A stretch of 64,000 nucleotides of DNA from positions 1 through 64,000 of the forward strand of contig NZ_JAMQOP010000005.1 in assembly GCF_031624495.1 (NCBI RefSeq), read 5' to 3'. The notes below the pieces were generated by a model. That model ran no database searches. It had not been told where the DNA came from and was given only the letters and a program-made list of their open reading frames with translations. Below, one piece after another: positions 35,167 through 44,714 of the stretch (positions are counted from its first letter, which is position 1; each line of letters starts with the position of its first letter). The translations under genes were made by a program, and so were the position numbers. This DNA is from Halogeometricum sp. S1BR25-6. Lineage in GTDB: Archaea > Halobacteriota > Halobacteria > Halobacteriales > Haloferacaceae.

Positions 35167-38100
35167 ATGGTTGACTTTAACGATCTTACGACCCAGCAAC
35201 AGCAAGCTGCAACGGCACTTGAACGAAACCTCTCACTTACAGCCGGTGCTGGAACTGGCAAAACAACCACCCTGACGCAACGGTATATAAAAATGCTCGA
35301 GCGGGGGATCGAAGAGGATCCTGACGAGCCAATTACACCGACGGAAATTCTCGTTACCACGTTCACTCGGCGTGCTGCAAACGAATTACAAAAGAGTGTG
35401 CGCGAAGAGATTACAGCGAAGTTGGAGACGGATTCAGAGTTCTACGACCAATGGCTGGACATTGCTAACTCGCTCGAAGAGGGATACATCAACACGCTTC
35501 ATGGGATCTGCTCACGTTTCCTCCGCGAACATGCCCTATCTGTCGACAGTATTGACCCTGGATTCGAGACCCTAGATGAGGGTGAGACCGCACGCCTCAT
35601 TGAGGAGGTAACCGCTAGAACACTGGCAGATCTCGATCGCGAACGTCACGACGGTATCCAGGAGCTCACGCCCTACTACAGCCGACGAGAGCTTCAGTCT
35701 ATATTTGCGGATTTGCTCAGTAAGCGACCTGAGAGCACTGAATGGGCAACGTGGATGAGCGAGGTCGATAAAGAGACGTATCTTGAAGCTATTCGGCAGG
35801 AACTCCATCCGCTTGGTGCAGAGGAGGTGGCTGAAATTCTGTTCGACGATGGGTTTGCCCATGCCGTCGACCAGTTACAGAGTCTGCATGCAGCGCAGCC
35901 GTCTGTTGCAGAGACCAGTGATAAAGGTTGGTCGACATTGACAGACCTCCTTCGTCGCCTCGAGGCAGCTGGCTATCCGAACAAGAGTGCTCCACTGGCA
36001 GAGAAACAGGAACTCATCCAGTTGATCTGTGATGACTTTACAGGGTATAAAGGTGATCTACTCGCAGATTCCAATTTCGAAGGATCAGACAGTAATTGGA
36101 CCGGACTAGACGCAGAACGAGAACGTTTCCAAGAGGCGATGAATACGATCGTTGAGCAGATCGATCCTGAAGAGAATCTCCTTCGGTCTTCAATTGAAAT
36201 CGACGAACTGGCCTATCCCCTTGTTTCAGCACTTGCAACGACTTATCTTGAAGTGGCCGATACCTATCGTGCTGAGAAGCGTGCACGCAACGTCGTTGAT
36301 TATACGGACCAGGTTCAGTTCACGATTGACTTTCTTGAGTCACCGGACCACCAGGAGGCACGAAAGCGACTCTGTGATCAGTTTGAGTTCGTAATGGTCG
36401 ACGAGTTCCAGGATACAGACCCCCGACAGTGGGATCTGATTCGGTTGCTCACAAGCACGGATTCAACCGACTTCGACGCGCAGAACGTATTCGTGGTCGG
36501 TGACGAAAAGCAGTCTATCTATCGTTTCCGTAACGCTGACGTCACTCAGTTCGGTGAGATCACAACGCTCCTCGAAACCATAAACTCAAAAAATCTCGCC
36601 ACGACAAGCGAATCGAATGCGGACGATCAGCTCTCACAGAATTTCCGGACGCTCCAGAACTCTCTCTCGTTTATCAATGATCTTTTCGATGAAGTCTTTG
36701 AGGAGGCTGGACCGGAGTACGAAGCCTCACCACAGCCATTAGACGCTAAGCGGGAGGATCCAGAGCAACTTGATTCACTTGTTGAGTATCTCGTTGTCCC
36801 CACCGATGAATCACTCCGTGCTGATCTCTTCGAGCCTGGTCATCCCCTTCGTGATGCACAGCCGGAACATGATGCAGATCTTGAAGCTGAAGCACTCGCT
36901 AGCCGTCTGACCACGCTCTTCGAGTCTGGGCAGCAAGTATACGAGCCTGAAGGAACTGCAGAGTACGACAAAGGCGATGTCCGCCTTGTCGAACCATCGG
37001 ATGTCGCAATCCTGCTTCGGACACGGACGCATCTCAAGCGATTCGAACGAGCTCTTGATCGATACGACATCCCCTATACTGTCTCGTCGGGGATCGGCTT
37101 CTATGACACTCCTGAGATCACTGCTCTCTATAATCTGCTTCAGATCCTCGCCAATCCGTCCGACAGTATCGCCTTGTATGGTGTCCTTCGATCTCCTCTC
37201 TTTGGATTCACTGATTCGGAACTCGCTGCACTCGCTGAACCGAAAACAACACTCTGGTCTCAATTACAGTCATCAACCGAACCAGAGTTCGTAACGGCAA
37301 GGTCTCTCATTCAGTCGTGGCGCTCGGCGGCCGGTGTCGACGGAGACGGACCGACTGTCGACTCGTGGAGTCAGCTCCTCACCCAGATTATCGATGACAC
37401 AGGCTATCTAATCTCCATTAGCGCTGGCGATCGTCCACAACAGGCAGTTGCGAACGTGGAGAAGTTTCGAGATCAACTCCGCTCATGGAGCACGGACGGT
37501 TCCGCCAGTCTCACCACGCTTGTTTCCGAGATCCAGGAACGTCGCGAGCAGGACGATAAGGAAGGAGAGGGAGAGATTACGGGCGAAGCTGAGGGGGTGC
37601 AGATACTCACCGTCCACGATGCGAAAGGGGATGAGTTCCCCGTCGTCGCAGTTCCAGGGCTTGACCGTGAGTTTATGGATAAGGCGACTATCGCTAATGG
37701 AAAGATCGAGTTCGAGACAATCAACGGCACACCCGGAATCGGGATCAAGGGTCCAGATCCAGACGAACGGTACGACACTCAATGGACTATCGCTCGTGAG
37801 GGGCTTGCACGGCAGCGTCGTGCAGAGGAACGCGCTGAAGAGAAACGGACGCTCTACGTAGCGATGACCCGCGCACGCGATCATTTACTTCTGTCGAGTG
37901 TTCACAGCCTCGATAGTAATGTTGAGCCCAATGCGGGGCTCGCTGGTCTCGAAACCGTCGGCGATAGAGACCCGAAATCCTGGCGGGAGTTCGTCCAACC
38001 AGTCCTCTTTGATGGACTCGATCTCTCTGAACTCACAGTCGGAAATCCCATCATAGAGTCCCTCAAGAAGAGTACGTACCGTCTTTCGCTTCCCGATCAG

Positions 38101-38913
38101 CCGGCACGCGACTGGAAGACCGATCGGCCACAGCTAGAGCTAACCTACGAAATCGAAGTTACAGATCCTGTCGAGCGACCGCTCTCGTTCAAACTCACAC
38201 CGTCGGGACTTGCTGATGTGTTCGATCCAGCTATCGACGGCACGTTCGAGGTTGATGAGTCACGCCGAGTTGTTACCTTCGATCGCCCAGAGGACCCACG
38301 TGATCGTGGAGATATTAGCTCTTCTTCCAGGGCAGAAGTCAGTGAAGATGACTTAGATGGAGCGACCTTCGGTGAGATCGTCCATCGACTGTGTGAACTA
38401 CGACCTCCTGTCTCTCAACGCGACACCGTCGCACAGAATATTGCCGAAGAAGAGCGACCTGGGCTCACGCTTGACGAACAGCAACGTGAGCAAGTTCGCC
38501 GTCATGCAGACCGCGGGATTGCCTATGTTGATGAACTCACTACTGAGTACGACGTTATTCATCAATACAGCGAATTACCGTTCACGCTAACTTTGGCGGA
38601 TGATCTGGGGACAATCGTAGGGATCATTGATCGTGTACTCGTCACTCCAGATTCCTACATCGTAGTTGACTACAAGACAGACTCCGTTAATGGCGACCAG
38701 CTGAGGAAGAAGGCGGAACACTATGAAACGCAAATTCGGGCGTATGCCCTTGCTCTCCATCAACAAGATCCATCTCGGTATGTCGACGGTCGGCTCTACT
38801 TTACTGGAGCAGAAACTGAATGGATGATAGAGTGGTCTCCGTCTGAGTTAGCCACAGGTCTTGATGATCTCCAGACTGATCTTGAAGGGATCCTAAGCGA
38901 GATACAACCTTAG
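35167..38913 (+). CDS. AddA-like UvrD-family helicase-nuclease
   Basis: This 1248-aa protein is an SF1A helicase with a C-terminal nuclease. Motif I is AGAGTGKTT (26-34), motif Ia is TTFTRRAANEL, motif II is VMVDEFQDTD, motif III is VVGDEKQSIYRFR, motif V is ILTVHDAKGDEF and motif VI is LYVAMTRARDHLL. The nuclease has FGEIVHRLCEL, GIIDRVLV and VVDYKTDS. This is the AddA/RecB organisation; AddAB enzymes unwind and degrade linear double-stranded ends. Here the pair is divergent from a two-ATPase operon on a plasmid-like replicon, so it may work in defence against invading DNA rather than housekeeping repair (inference). Confidence 0.9.
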   Translation: MVDFNDLTTQQQQAATALERNLSLTAGAGTGKTTTLTQRYIKMLERGIEEDPDEPITPTEILVTTFTRRAANELQKSVREEITAKLETDSEFYDQWLDIANSLEEGYINTLHGICSRFLREHALSVDSIDPGFETLDEGETARLIEEVTARTLADLDRERHDGIQELTPYYSRRELQSIFADLLSKRPESTEWATWMSEVDKETYLEAIRQELHPLGAEEVAEILFDDGFAHAVDQLQSLHAAQPSVAETSDKGWSTLTDLLRRLEAAGYPNKSAPLAEKQELIQLICDDFTGYKGDLLADSNFEGSDSNWTGLDAERERFQEAMNTIVEQIDPEENLLRSSIEIDELAYPLVSALATTYLEVADTYRAEKRARNVVDYTDQVQFTIDFLESPDHQEARKRLCDQFEFVMVDEFQDTDPRQWDLIRLLTSTDSTDFDAQNVFVVGDEKQSIYRFRNADVTQFGEITTLLETINSKNLATTSESNADDQLSQNFRTLQNSLSFINDLFDEVFEEAGPEYEASPQPLDAKREDPEQLDSLVEYLVVPTDESLRADLFEPGHPLRDAQPEHDADLEAEALASRLTTLFESGQQVYEPEGTAEYDKGDVRLVEPSDVAILLRTRTHLKRFERALDRYDIPYTVSSGIGFYDTPEITALYNLLQILANPSDSIALYGVLRSPLFGFTDSELAALAEPKTTLWSQLQSSTEPEFVTARSLIQSWRSAAGVDGDGPTVDSWSQLLTQIIDDTGYLISISAGDRPQQAVANVEKFRDQLRSWSTDGSASLTTLVSEIQERREQDDKEGEGEITGEAEGVQILTVHDAKGDEFPVVAVPGLDREFMDKATIANGKIEFETINGTPGIGIKGPDPDERYDTQWTIAREGLARQRRAEERAEEKRTLYVAMTRARDHLLLSSVHSLDSNVEPNAGLAGLETVGDRDPKSWREFVQPVLFDGLDLSELTVGNPIIESLKKSTYRLSLPDQPARDWKTDRPQLELTYEIEVTDPVERPLSFKLTPSGLADVFDPAIDGTFEVDESRRVVTFDRPEDPRDRGDISSSSRAEVSEDDLDGATFGEIVHRLCELRPPVSQRDTVAQNIAEEERPGLTLDEQQREQVRRHADRGIAYVDELTTEYDVIHQYSELPFTLTLADDLGTIVGIIDRVLVTPDSYIVVDYKTDSVNGDQLRKKAEHYETQIRAYALALHQQDPSRYVDGRLYFTGAETEWMIEWSPSELATGLDDLQTDLEGILSEIQP

Positions 38914-39032
38914 CGTCTGGTACCTTCTCAGCAGGTGTTTTATCCACCATCGAAGTTTGTATGCTTCACCCACATAGGACCATATAGCGGATTCTCACTT
39001 TGTTCGTCGTTTAGGCTTGACTCCGAGGCGAT

Positions 39033-39428
39033 TCACTCGAACGTCATTCCGTATCCCCACTCTTCTAATGTAGTCTCTACCTCGTCTAAGCGTTCGAGAC
39101 CAACCATCACAAGAGCTTCACGGAGATCTGTCAAGGAGACGTTGTCGTCAAATCGATCTTCGAGTTCCCGAAGTGCATCCCGTTCCGACGCTTTTGTTTC
39201 TGATTGAAGGAAGAGTGGAACACGGGTTCGTCCATCCTGTACGCCATCACGACGGAATTTGTACGGAATCTGCATCGACCTATTTTGTTGTTTTGGTTGT
39301 GAATCGCTAGATAGATCGTCCGACTCACTAGATGACTCAGCTGCCGAAGAGTCAGTATCCTTCTGCTCAGACTGCTTTCCATCGTCCGCAAAGGGATCGT
39401 CCCCAGCCCCCTTTTTCATTCCAGTCAT
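39033..39428 (-). CDS. ParA-partner plasmid partition protein
   Basis: This 131-aa protein starts in an ATGA overlap with the end of parA. The N-terminal half is very acidic and Ser-rich (DDPFADDGKQ, SSESDDLSSDS), followed by IPYKFRRDGVQDGRTRVPLF and a helical C-terminus with LEDRFDDNVSLTDLREALVM. It has the general form of the small second protein of haloarchaeal ParA operons, which binds the centromere-like site or ParA. The coupling to parA supports that role. It has no ParB nuclease or HTH motif. Confidence 0.75.
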   Translation of the reverse strand: MTGMKKGAGDDPFADDGKQSEQKDTDSSAAESSSESDDLSSDSQPKQQNRSMQIPYKFRRDGVQDGRTRVPLFLQSETKASERDALRELEDRFDDNVSLTDLREALVMVGLERLDEVETTLEEWGYGMTFE

Positions 39429-40312
39429 GTAATCATCACCTCATGATCAACGTCGCCAGGTTCTGGAGGATTCGGGGCTTCAATACCAACCTCGGTTTCA
39501 AGGTGGCGCGCAAGACGGTCAAACTGTGCGAGCGTCTCGATTTCGTAGTCACGGCGGCGATCGCGATGTGTTCGGACATACTCGAACGCAGAACACTGTT
39601 TCATCCAACACCCCTCCATCAACGACGAACGTTCTCCGATGATCTCTGGAATCGGATAATCGATTTCGCCGAGAATCGCGTTTTGGTCTCGCGTATTCTT
39701 GAACCCAATTGGAATTCCTGCGAGGACACCGACTTTGATATCAAGCTGGTCTTCGAACCCCGCAACCAAGGCTTCGAGACCTTCAACGGCGGCACGACCC
39801 TTCGCACTTGGTTCAACAGGGATGACAAGCGACCGAGTTGCGTTGATAGCGTTGTAGAGATGTGGTCCTTCGGTCGCAGGTGGGTCACAGATAAGGACGT
39901 CATACTCGTCGGGGACGCCGGCTTCACGGAGGACCCGAAGGAGCTGGGCGTGTATACCAAACGCCTCACCCATCGCCTCCGATTGTTCCTTCTCACGCTG
40001 GAGATACTCTGTGAGGTCCGAGAGCATGTTGTGTTCGGGGACGATGTCTACACCTTCGACGGTGCGGATGAGATCCTTGAAGTCGCCTATTGGTCGTCGG
40101 ACCATGTGCCGTACGATATTGTCGACGGATTCTGTCCGCTGGTCGTCAACGCCGAATAGTCGAGAAAGGTCGCCGTCCTGTGGATCAAGTGGCACGACAA
40201 GTGGTTTGAGACCCGCACGTGCGTGTGCGACAGCGAGATTGGCTGCTGTCGTCGTCTTGCCAACACCCCCCGCTTCGCTGTACGTCGAATACGCTAGCAT
40301 TAAGGCATTCAT
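39425..40312 (-). CDS. parA: ParA-family partition ATPase
   Basis: This 295-aa protein starts at ATG 40312 behind GGAGGGTGATC. The P-loop EAGGVGKTTTAANLAVAH is the deviant Walker A of ParA/Soj proteins, though the usual signature lysine before GG is Ala, as I recall from other haloarchaeal members. VVPLDPQDGDLSRLFG and YDVLICDPPATEGPH give the A' and Walker B strands. It drives plasmid segregation with the downstream acidic partner. A longer in-frame start exists up to 40471 but encodes a hydrophobic stretch from promoter DNA. A perfect palindrome 32 bp upstream is a probable operator. Confidence 0.92.
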   Translation of the reverse strand: MNALMLAYSTYSEAGGVGKTTTAANLAVAHARAGLKPLVVPLDPQDGDLSRLFGVDDQRTESVDNIVRHMVRRPIGDFKDLIRTVEGVDIVPEHNMLSDLTEYLQREKEQSEAMGEAFGIHAQLLRVLREAGVPDEYDVLICDPPATEGPHLYNAINATRSLVIPVEPSAKGRAAVEGLEALVAGFEDQLDIKVGVLAGIPIGFKNTRDQNAILGEIDYPIPEIIGERSSLMEGCWMKQCSAFEYVRTHRDRRRDYEIETLAQFDRLARHLETEVGIEAPNPPEPGDVDHEVMIT

Positions 40313-40343
40313 GATCACCCTCCACCTTGAATGTTCGTCAGAC

Positions 40344-40357
40344 ATGTTCATGAACAT
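40344..40357. promoter_or_regulatory. Palindromic operator candidate upstream of parA
   Basis: ATGTTCATGAACAT is a perfect 14-bp palindrome 32 bp upstream of the parA start. Partition operons are usually autoregulated at such sites. Related half-sites (TGAACA, TGAAT) continue on its upstream side. Confidence 0.55.
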
Positions 40358-40361
40358 AACT

Positions 40362-41060
40362 ACTGAATAAATGTACTGAACACAACTAATGAATATACTA
40401 TCTAGCATATAAAATACCGCTTTCAAGAGCCTAAGAATGAATCCAAGATAGAGGACAAGTAAGCGACTCAATGCAGATGGTGCCTGCTACACGAATACGA
40501 ACGCCGTGCCCGCCACATGCGCTAATTAACTGCCGCAAGCACGGTGCTCACAAATACCAACATTCTAACCAACTTGACGTAAGTATGACTTGTTGTCGAC
40601 GATTGTACGCAGAACTACGCTCCCATTGAGTTCATGGAGTATACTGAGGTGAACGGAGAGAGTGAATGTCAGTGAGATTATCTAGTTTGTTGCAACTGAC
40701 CGGCTGACGTCTTGGAGTGTCATTGCGTCACAATGATCCTCACGCTTGGCCTCTACAAGTCGACTGCTATCACGGCCTAGTCCCGCTTCTCGTGCATTTC
40801 CTTGCCGTACCGGATGCTCTCCTAGATGTGTCTGCGGTGACGTCCAGAAATCACATCACACCCTGAACCGCCTCGAAGCAGCCAAACGTGGACTCACAGA
40901 GATTGTTGAGTCACTTCCCAACGGTTGAACAACTTCGAAACAAGAGATGAACGAGATGGCTGCAACCAATTGCTGAACGGAATGAATGAATGTACTGAAC
41001 ACAAGTAATGAACATGACCTATGAACACTATCCTTGAAGGTGAGTACTGAATATCTGACT
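40362..41060. repeat. Repeated TGTACTGAACACAA sites flanking the parA upstream region (candidate centromere)
   Basis: A 26-bp sequence at 40371-40396 recurs at 40990-41015 with 24 of 26 bases identical, starting ATGTACTGAACACAA. Both copies are followed or preceded by further TACTGAA, AATGAA and GAACA half-sites (40362, 40982, 41013, 41041). The 600 bp between them hold no supported gene; a 60-codon frame at 40746 is not convincing. Clustered short sites beside parA are typical of partition centromeres. Confidence 0.5.
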
Positions 41061-41209
41061 AAAGCACGAGTAGGAAGCTCAACTGACGACTAACCCGCTT
41101 TTGCTCTTCACTTCTATTCCCTCCGACCCCACTACTATCTTAAAGACTCATACCCTGAGCCCCGGCTCTATGCTTCTTCTACTTCGTCGGAAACGAGGGG
41201 TGTCTTCCG

Positions 41210-42576
41210 GTGACGGACTCCGACGAGGAGTCCAAGTGGTCCGAGGAAAGCGGTCGACGTGCCGATCCCGACCGCGTCACCGACGTCATACAGCGGAACC
41301 TCGCACATCGTGATGTCGATACCATCAGCGACGATCCCGAGCAGCGTGAGTTCTGGTCGTGGAACAATCCCCGTTCCCAAAGGCCGTTCGCGACGCCTTC
41401 GGCGACTTCCGCCAGCAGGAGTCGCTCCTCCCGGCTTCGGGAACAACGCTCGCGATGACTGCGGCGAAACCTACCCGTTCCTCTGTAGCTCCTGCGGCCA
41501 GTCGGTTGAGTTGGGACGGACCTGCTCGCAGTCGGTCTGTATGAGGTGTGGTGTCACCTGGATTCGCGACAGCGCTATCAACAAGACCGCGAAGCCGCCC
41601 TCTTCGGATCGAGAAGAACCAGCACACGCCCGACGCTGAGCACCAGAAGCTCCATCACAGCGTTATCTCCCCGCCGCTTGCGTGATACCGCGACCTCGCG
41701 AAGGCCGGCTACTCACTCGAAGAGGCGAACGACACCACGAAAGAGATCGTCAAGGAGATCCTCGACGATCGCGCTCAGGGCGTCATCGTTCGCCACAGTT
41801 ACCGCGGCGCGGACGCGGACGGATCGATAGCATCCGACCACGATGACATGGGCCTGCGGAAGGAACTCCTCAACTCCGGGCGGATGTTCTACGGCGACGT
41901 TCGCGACCAACTCGCGTGGAAACCGCACTACCACTGTATCGTCGTCACCGACTAGTTCAAGACCGCCGACTTCACGAAGTGGATCGAAGCGGCGACGGGT
42001 GGGTCGTCCACCGCATCGAGGACGAAGACGGAAACTCCCTGTACAGCGACGGCGACATGACGCGGGCGCTCACCTACTCACTGAGCCACGGTGATATCGA
42101 CGTCTACGCCAACTCGAACAACAGCAGCGCGGCCAACTACGTCGGTGCCGCGCTCGGAAGCGTCTTCAAGAGCAGTTCGCGGTTCGTCGCGACGGACTCC
42201 GGTCTGAATTAGGCCGACGGGAAGGTCCGCGAACACTGCTGGCGACTCCTCGGTCTGAACAGTGCTTCGACCGAGTGCGGCGCATCGATCCTGCCCGTCG
42301 ACGACCCGGGTGAACTCGCGCACCTCATCATGCTCGAACTGTATCCCGACGATGACCCGCCCGCGCACGTGAACACAGACGGTGTGCTGCACCATGTTGC
42401 GAAGGGGAACATCCGCGTCGTCGACGACCCGTGCGGTGACGGGTACGGCCACGATCACGGCACAGATGAGGACGACGAGTACGTCTGCGACGGTACTCTG
42501 ATCCCCCTCCGAGGCACGCTCTCTCGGTCTCCTCGAGGACGAAGAGTGGTGTGCCGACGCACCGTTTATCGACTAG
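41210..42576 (+). pseudogene. Rolling-circle replication initiator (Rep) pseudogene
   Basis: Joining frames gives a haloarchaeal HUH-type Rep of about 450 codons. The pieces are SDEESKWSEESGRRADPDRV, CSSCGQSVELGRTCSQSV, a cysteine-rich zinc region, VIVRHSYRGADADG, then LAWKPHYHCIVV with the HxH metal motif, VVHRIEDEDGNSL, RALTYSLSHGDIDVY and the end EEWCADAPFID. At least three in-frame stops (for example after IVVTD and SGLN) and two or more frameshifts destroy it. It is GC-rich, unlike the flanking DNA. A small rolling-circle plasmid seems to have been captured by this replicon and then decayed. Confidence 0.85.
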
Positions 42577-42641
42577 GCGTGAAAGGCCGACCGGGAGTGG
42601 ACTGACGACTTGAATCGGTGGAAGTCGAAACCAGTTGTCAA

Positions 42642-42671
42642 CGCGGCCGGCGTCAGGTGACGCCGACCGCG
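42642..42671 (+). terminator. Strong stem-loop after the Rep pseudogene
   Basis: CGCGG/CCGCG and GGCGTC/GACGCC form a two-part stem around the loop AGGT (inner stem 42649-42664). It sits 66 bp beyond the Rep stop, so it may be a terminator or part of the old plasmid's origin. The adjacent IS6 element's left target duplication overlaps its distal arm. Confidence 0.4.
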
Positions 42672-42674
42672 GAC

Positions 42675-43371
42675 GGTCGTGTTTAGTTAAGCGTGAAAAG
42701 TGAGGCGACGTGATTTCTTGGTGCTCTATGCCAGAAATCAGTCGCCTCGCCGGTCCTAGTGGCTGGATCGACATGGAATTTGTGGAACGAGAGCGGACAC
42801 CCGAGCCAGCGATGAAGCTCGGTATTCAATCGCATCTAGCGGGCCTCTCGCTATCGAATACCGTTTCGTTGCTCGAAAATCTGGGTGTCGAACGCTCTCG
42901 AAAAGCCGTCCATGACTGGGTGCAGAAAGCCGATCTACAGCCGACCGACGGAGAAAGCCCGAATCACGTCGCGCTCGACGAGACGGTGATTCGGATCAAC
43001 TCCCTGCAATACTGGCTGTACGCCGCCTGCGATCCCGAGACAAACCAATTACTCCATGTGCGACTCTTTCCAACCACGACGACCTCAGCAACGCAGATTT
43101 TCCTCACTGAGCTCCGCGAGAAACACTCCGTCGAATCTGCCGTGTTTCTGGTCGATGGCGCTCAGCACCTCCAAACTGCGCTTTCCCGAACTGGGCTCCG
43201 ATTTCATTCTAAACGACATGGAAATCGGAACGCCATCGAGCGTATCTTCCGCGAGCTGAAACGCCGAACTTCGTCGTTCTCGAACTGCTTTAGCCACGTT
43301 TTCCCTGAAACCGCTGAAAACTGGCTCCAAGCATTTGCCGCCTGGTTCAATGCTCCAAACTAAACACGACC
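42675..43371 (+). mobile_element. Complete IS6-type insertion sequence with 8-bp target duplication
   Basis: The 697-bp element is bounded by perfect 14-bp inverted repeats, GGTCGTGTTTAGTT (42675-42688) and AACTAAACACGACC (43358-43371). The 8-bp target CCGCGGAC is repeated exactly at 42667-42674 and 43372-43379. It contains one transposase gene. Perfect ends and target repeats indicate a recent insertion, placed just after the Rep pseudogene. Confidence 0.95.
42728..43363 (+). CDS. IS6-family transposase
   Basis: This 211-aa DDE transposase starts MPEISRLAGPSGW. An N-terminal HTH (NTVSLLENLGVERSRKAVHD) is followed by the catalytic Asp in HVALDETVIRI, a second Asp in AVFLVDGAQHL and the Glu in RNAIERIFRELKRRT. 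Size and order are those of archaeal IS6 (ISH-type) elements. It is intact and lies between perfect inverted repeats, so it is probably active by replicative cointegration. A start at 42710 in the same frame is less likely. Confidence 0.95.
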   Translation: MPEISRLAGPSGWIDMEFVERERTPEPAMKLGIQSHLAGLSLSNTVSLLENLGVERSRKAVHDWVQKADLQPTDGESPNHVALDETVIRINSLQYWLYAACDPETNQLLHVRLFPTTTTSATQIFLTELREKHSVESAVFLVDGAQHLQTALSRTGLRFHSKRHGNRNAIERIFRELKRRTSSFSNCFSHVFPETAENWLQAFAAWFNAPN

Positions 43372-43407
43372 CCGCGGACTCCCCGAGAGTTTTTCAGTGC
43401 CACTGGT

Positions 43408-44538
43408 CTATTTCTTGAGGAAGTACACTTGGTTTCCATCCTCCTTCTTTTCGGCAACGCCTGGTCTTGTCTCTGCTTCAGGTGACTTCGCAAATGCGGC
43501 GGCCCTCGCTGCTTTTCTCATATCACGAGTCGCAGTGAACGCTTCCTTCAGGAGTTCATTCTCTGTTAGACCCTGTGGATAATTAGCTAAGATCATTTCG
43601 AGGATCTGCGGATTGGAGGCGGTTGTCGCCGCGGGGAAATGCTTTGACTCGTATTTCCCGCGGAATACCGGGCTCAATTTTCGTTGCAAGACAAATCGGC
43701 AGTATGACTCAAGCTTGTTAGCTAACTCCTCCTCATTTTTGTCAGTCGATCCATTATGCACTAGATCGCTCCGCGCTGTCTGGCAAGCCTTCATCTCTTC
43801 CTCTAGGTCATCAGCTATTCTAGGATGGTCATTACCAAGAGTTTCTTTGACCTCCCGTGCCACCGCTTCAGGTATTGATTCCCATCGGAGATCTCTTTTA
43901 AGGAATTCTATTAGTCTAGACCTGACATCATTTTCTTTGATCTCATCCTTGACGACATCCTCAGCGTGTTCAACCGCTTCTACAAACTCATGTCCTTGTT
44001 TTTGCTTTGAGATCTCTTTGGGTTTTGATTGGTTTTCAAGCGTGAACCAGAACATGATGAGCCGGTCTTTCGGCCTCTCAGACGCTAACCCTAATGCATA
44101 CCATCTAAGAGCCCGCATGGTTCCTTCATCAATCTCGTTGCTTTCTTCAACCGAGGTGAAAATATTGAATAAAAGTCCGTTCATTTCCCTCGGCATAGGA
44201 AATATCGCCGACTCTCGAATGTGTTGAACGGATTGATCTGATCGGTATGTTTTCCACGGTGTTTCGGCCACGATCCCGTGACAGGTTAAGAAGCTGAGAA
44301 TCTGAGCGAGCCTCTGTGCTCGTTGATATATCTCGGATCTTCTCTCCTCAACCTCGTTAGCTTCCGCATCAAAACCGGCGACAAGCTCGAACGTTTTGTA
44401 CGTAAGCGACTCATCCATCCGGCTTCTCGTCGTCTCTTGGATCTTGAACTCCTCAAGATCGATCTCGGGGAGAGTAATTCCTTCCGTTCGGAGTGGTATA
44501 CGTACCTCATATGGTTTTGACATACGACGACTCGTCAT
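43408..44538 (-). CDS. HEPN-domain protein (ApeA-like)
   Basis: This 376-aa protein has a helical C-terminal half with the HEPN signature ARSDLVHNG (R256-x4-H261), which in HEPN RNases forms the active site. The central part, LGLASERPKDRLIMFWFTLE, is typical of ApeA-type proteins, where a region of this kind precedes the HEPN domain. The N-terminal 110 residues are mixed. The C-terminus (EMILANYPQGLTENELLKEA) looks like a winged helix. ApeA-like proteins act in abortive antiviral defence by RNA cleavage, which is a plausible role here. MSKPYEV at 44523 is an alternative start. Confidence 0.75.
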   Translation of the reverse strand: MTSRRMSKPYEVRIPLRTEGITLPEIDLEEFKIQETTRSRMDESLTYKTFELVAGFDAEANEVEERRSEIYQRAQRLAQILSFLTCHGIVAETPWKTYRSDQSVQHIRESAIFPMPREMNGLLFNIFTSVEESNEIDEGTMRALRWYALGLASERPKDRLIMFWFTLENQSKPKEISKQKQGHEFVEAVEHAEDVVKDEIKENDVRSRLIEFLKRDLRWESIPEAVAREVKETLGNDHPRIADDLEEEMKACQTARSDLVHNGSTDKNEEELANKLESYCRFVLQRKLSPVFRGKYESKHFPAATTASNPQILEMILANYPQGLTENELLKEAFTATRDMRKAARAAAFAKSPEAETRPGVAEKKEDGNQVYFLKK

Positions 44539-44714
44539 TCAATGGGAATAAGTCTGCGGACCAGAGAACCCCCAGTACTGGTTGCGAAACCGAGTAGCTG
44601 TGTTTGGAAACCGAGTTGTAATCTATCATCCATCACCCACGTGGCCGAGCCTCGAAGAGTGTCTCTGCTCGTACGGATGGATGCCCGCAACAACGGCTTG
44701 GGGGTGGCGCGAAG

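Noticed and set aside
39332-40159. 275-aa plus-strand frame
   Set aside because: It is antisense to the clearly recognised ParA gene and lacks protein-family character.
40746-40928. 60-aa plus-strand frame
   Set aside because: Weak composition and no relative; it lies between partition-type repeats and is probably spacer or a remnant.
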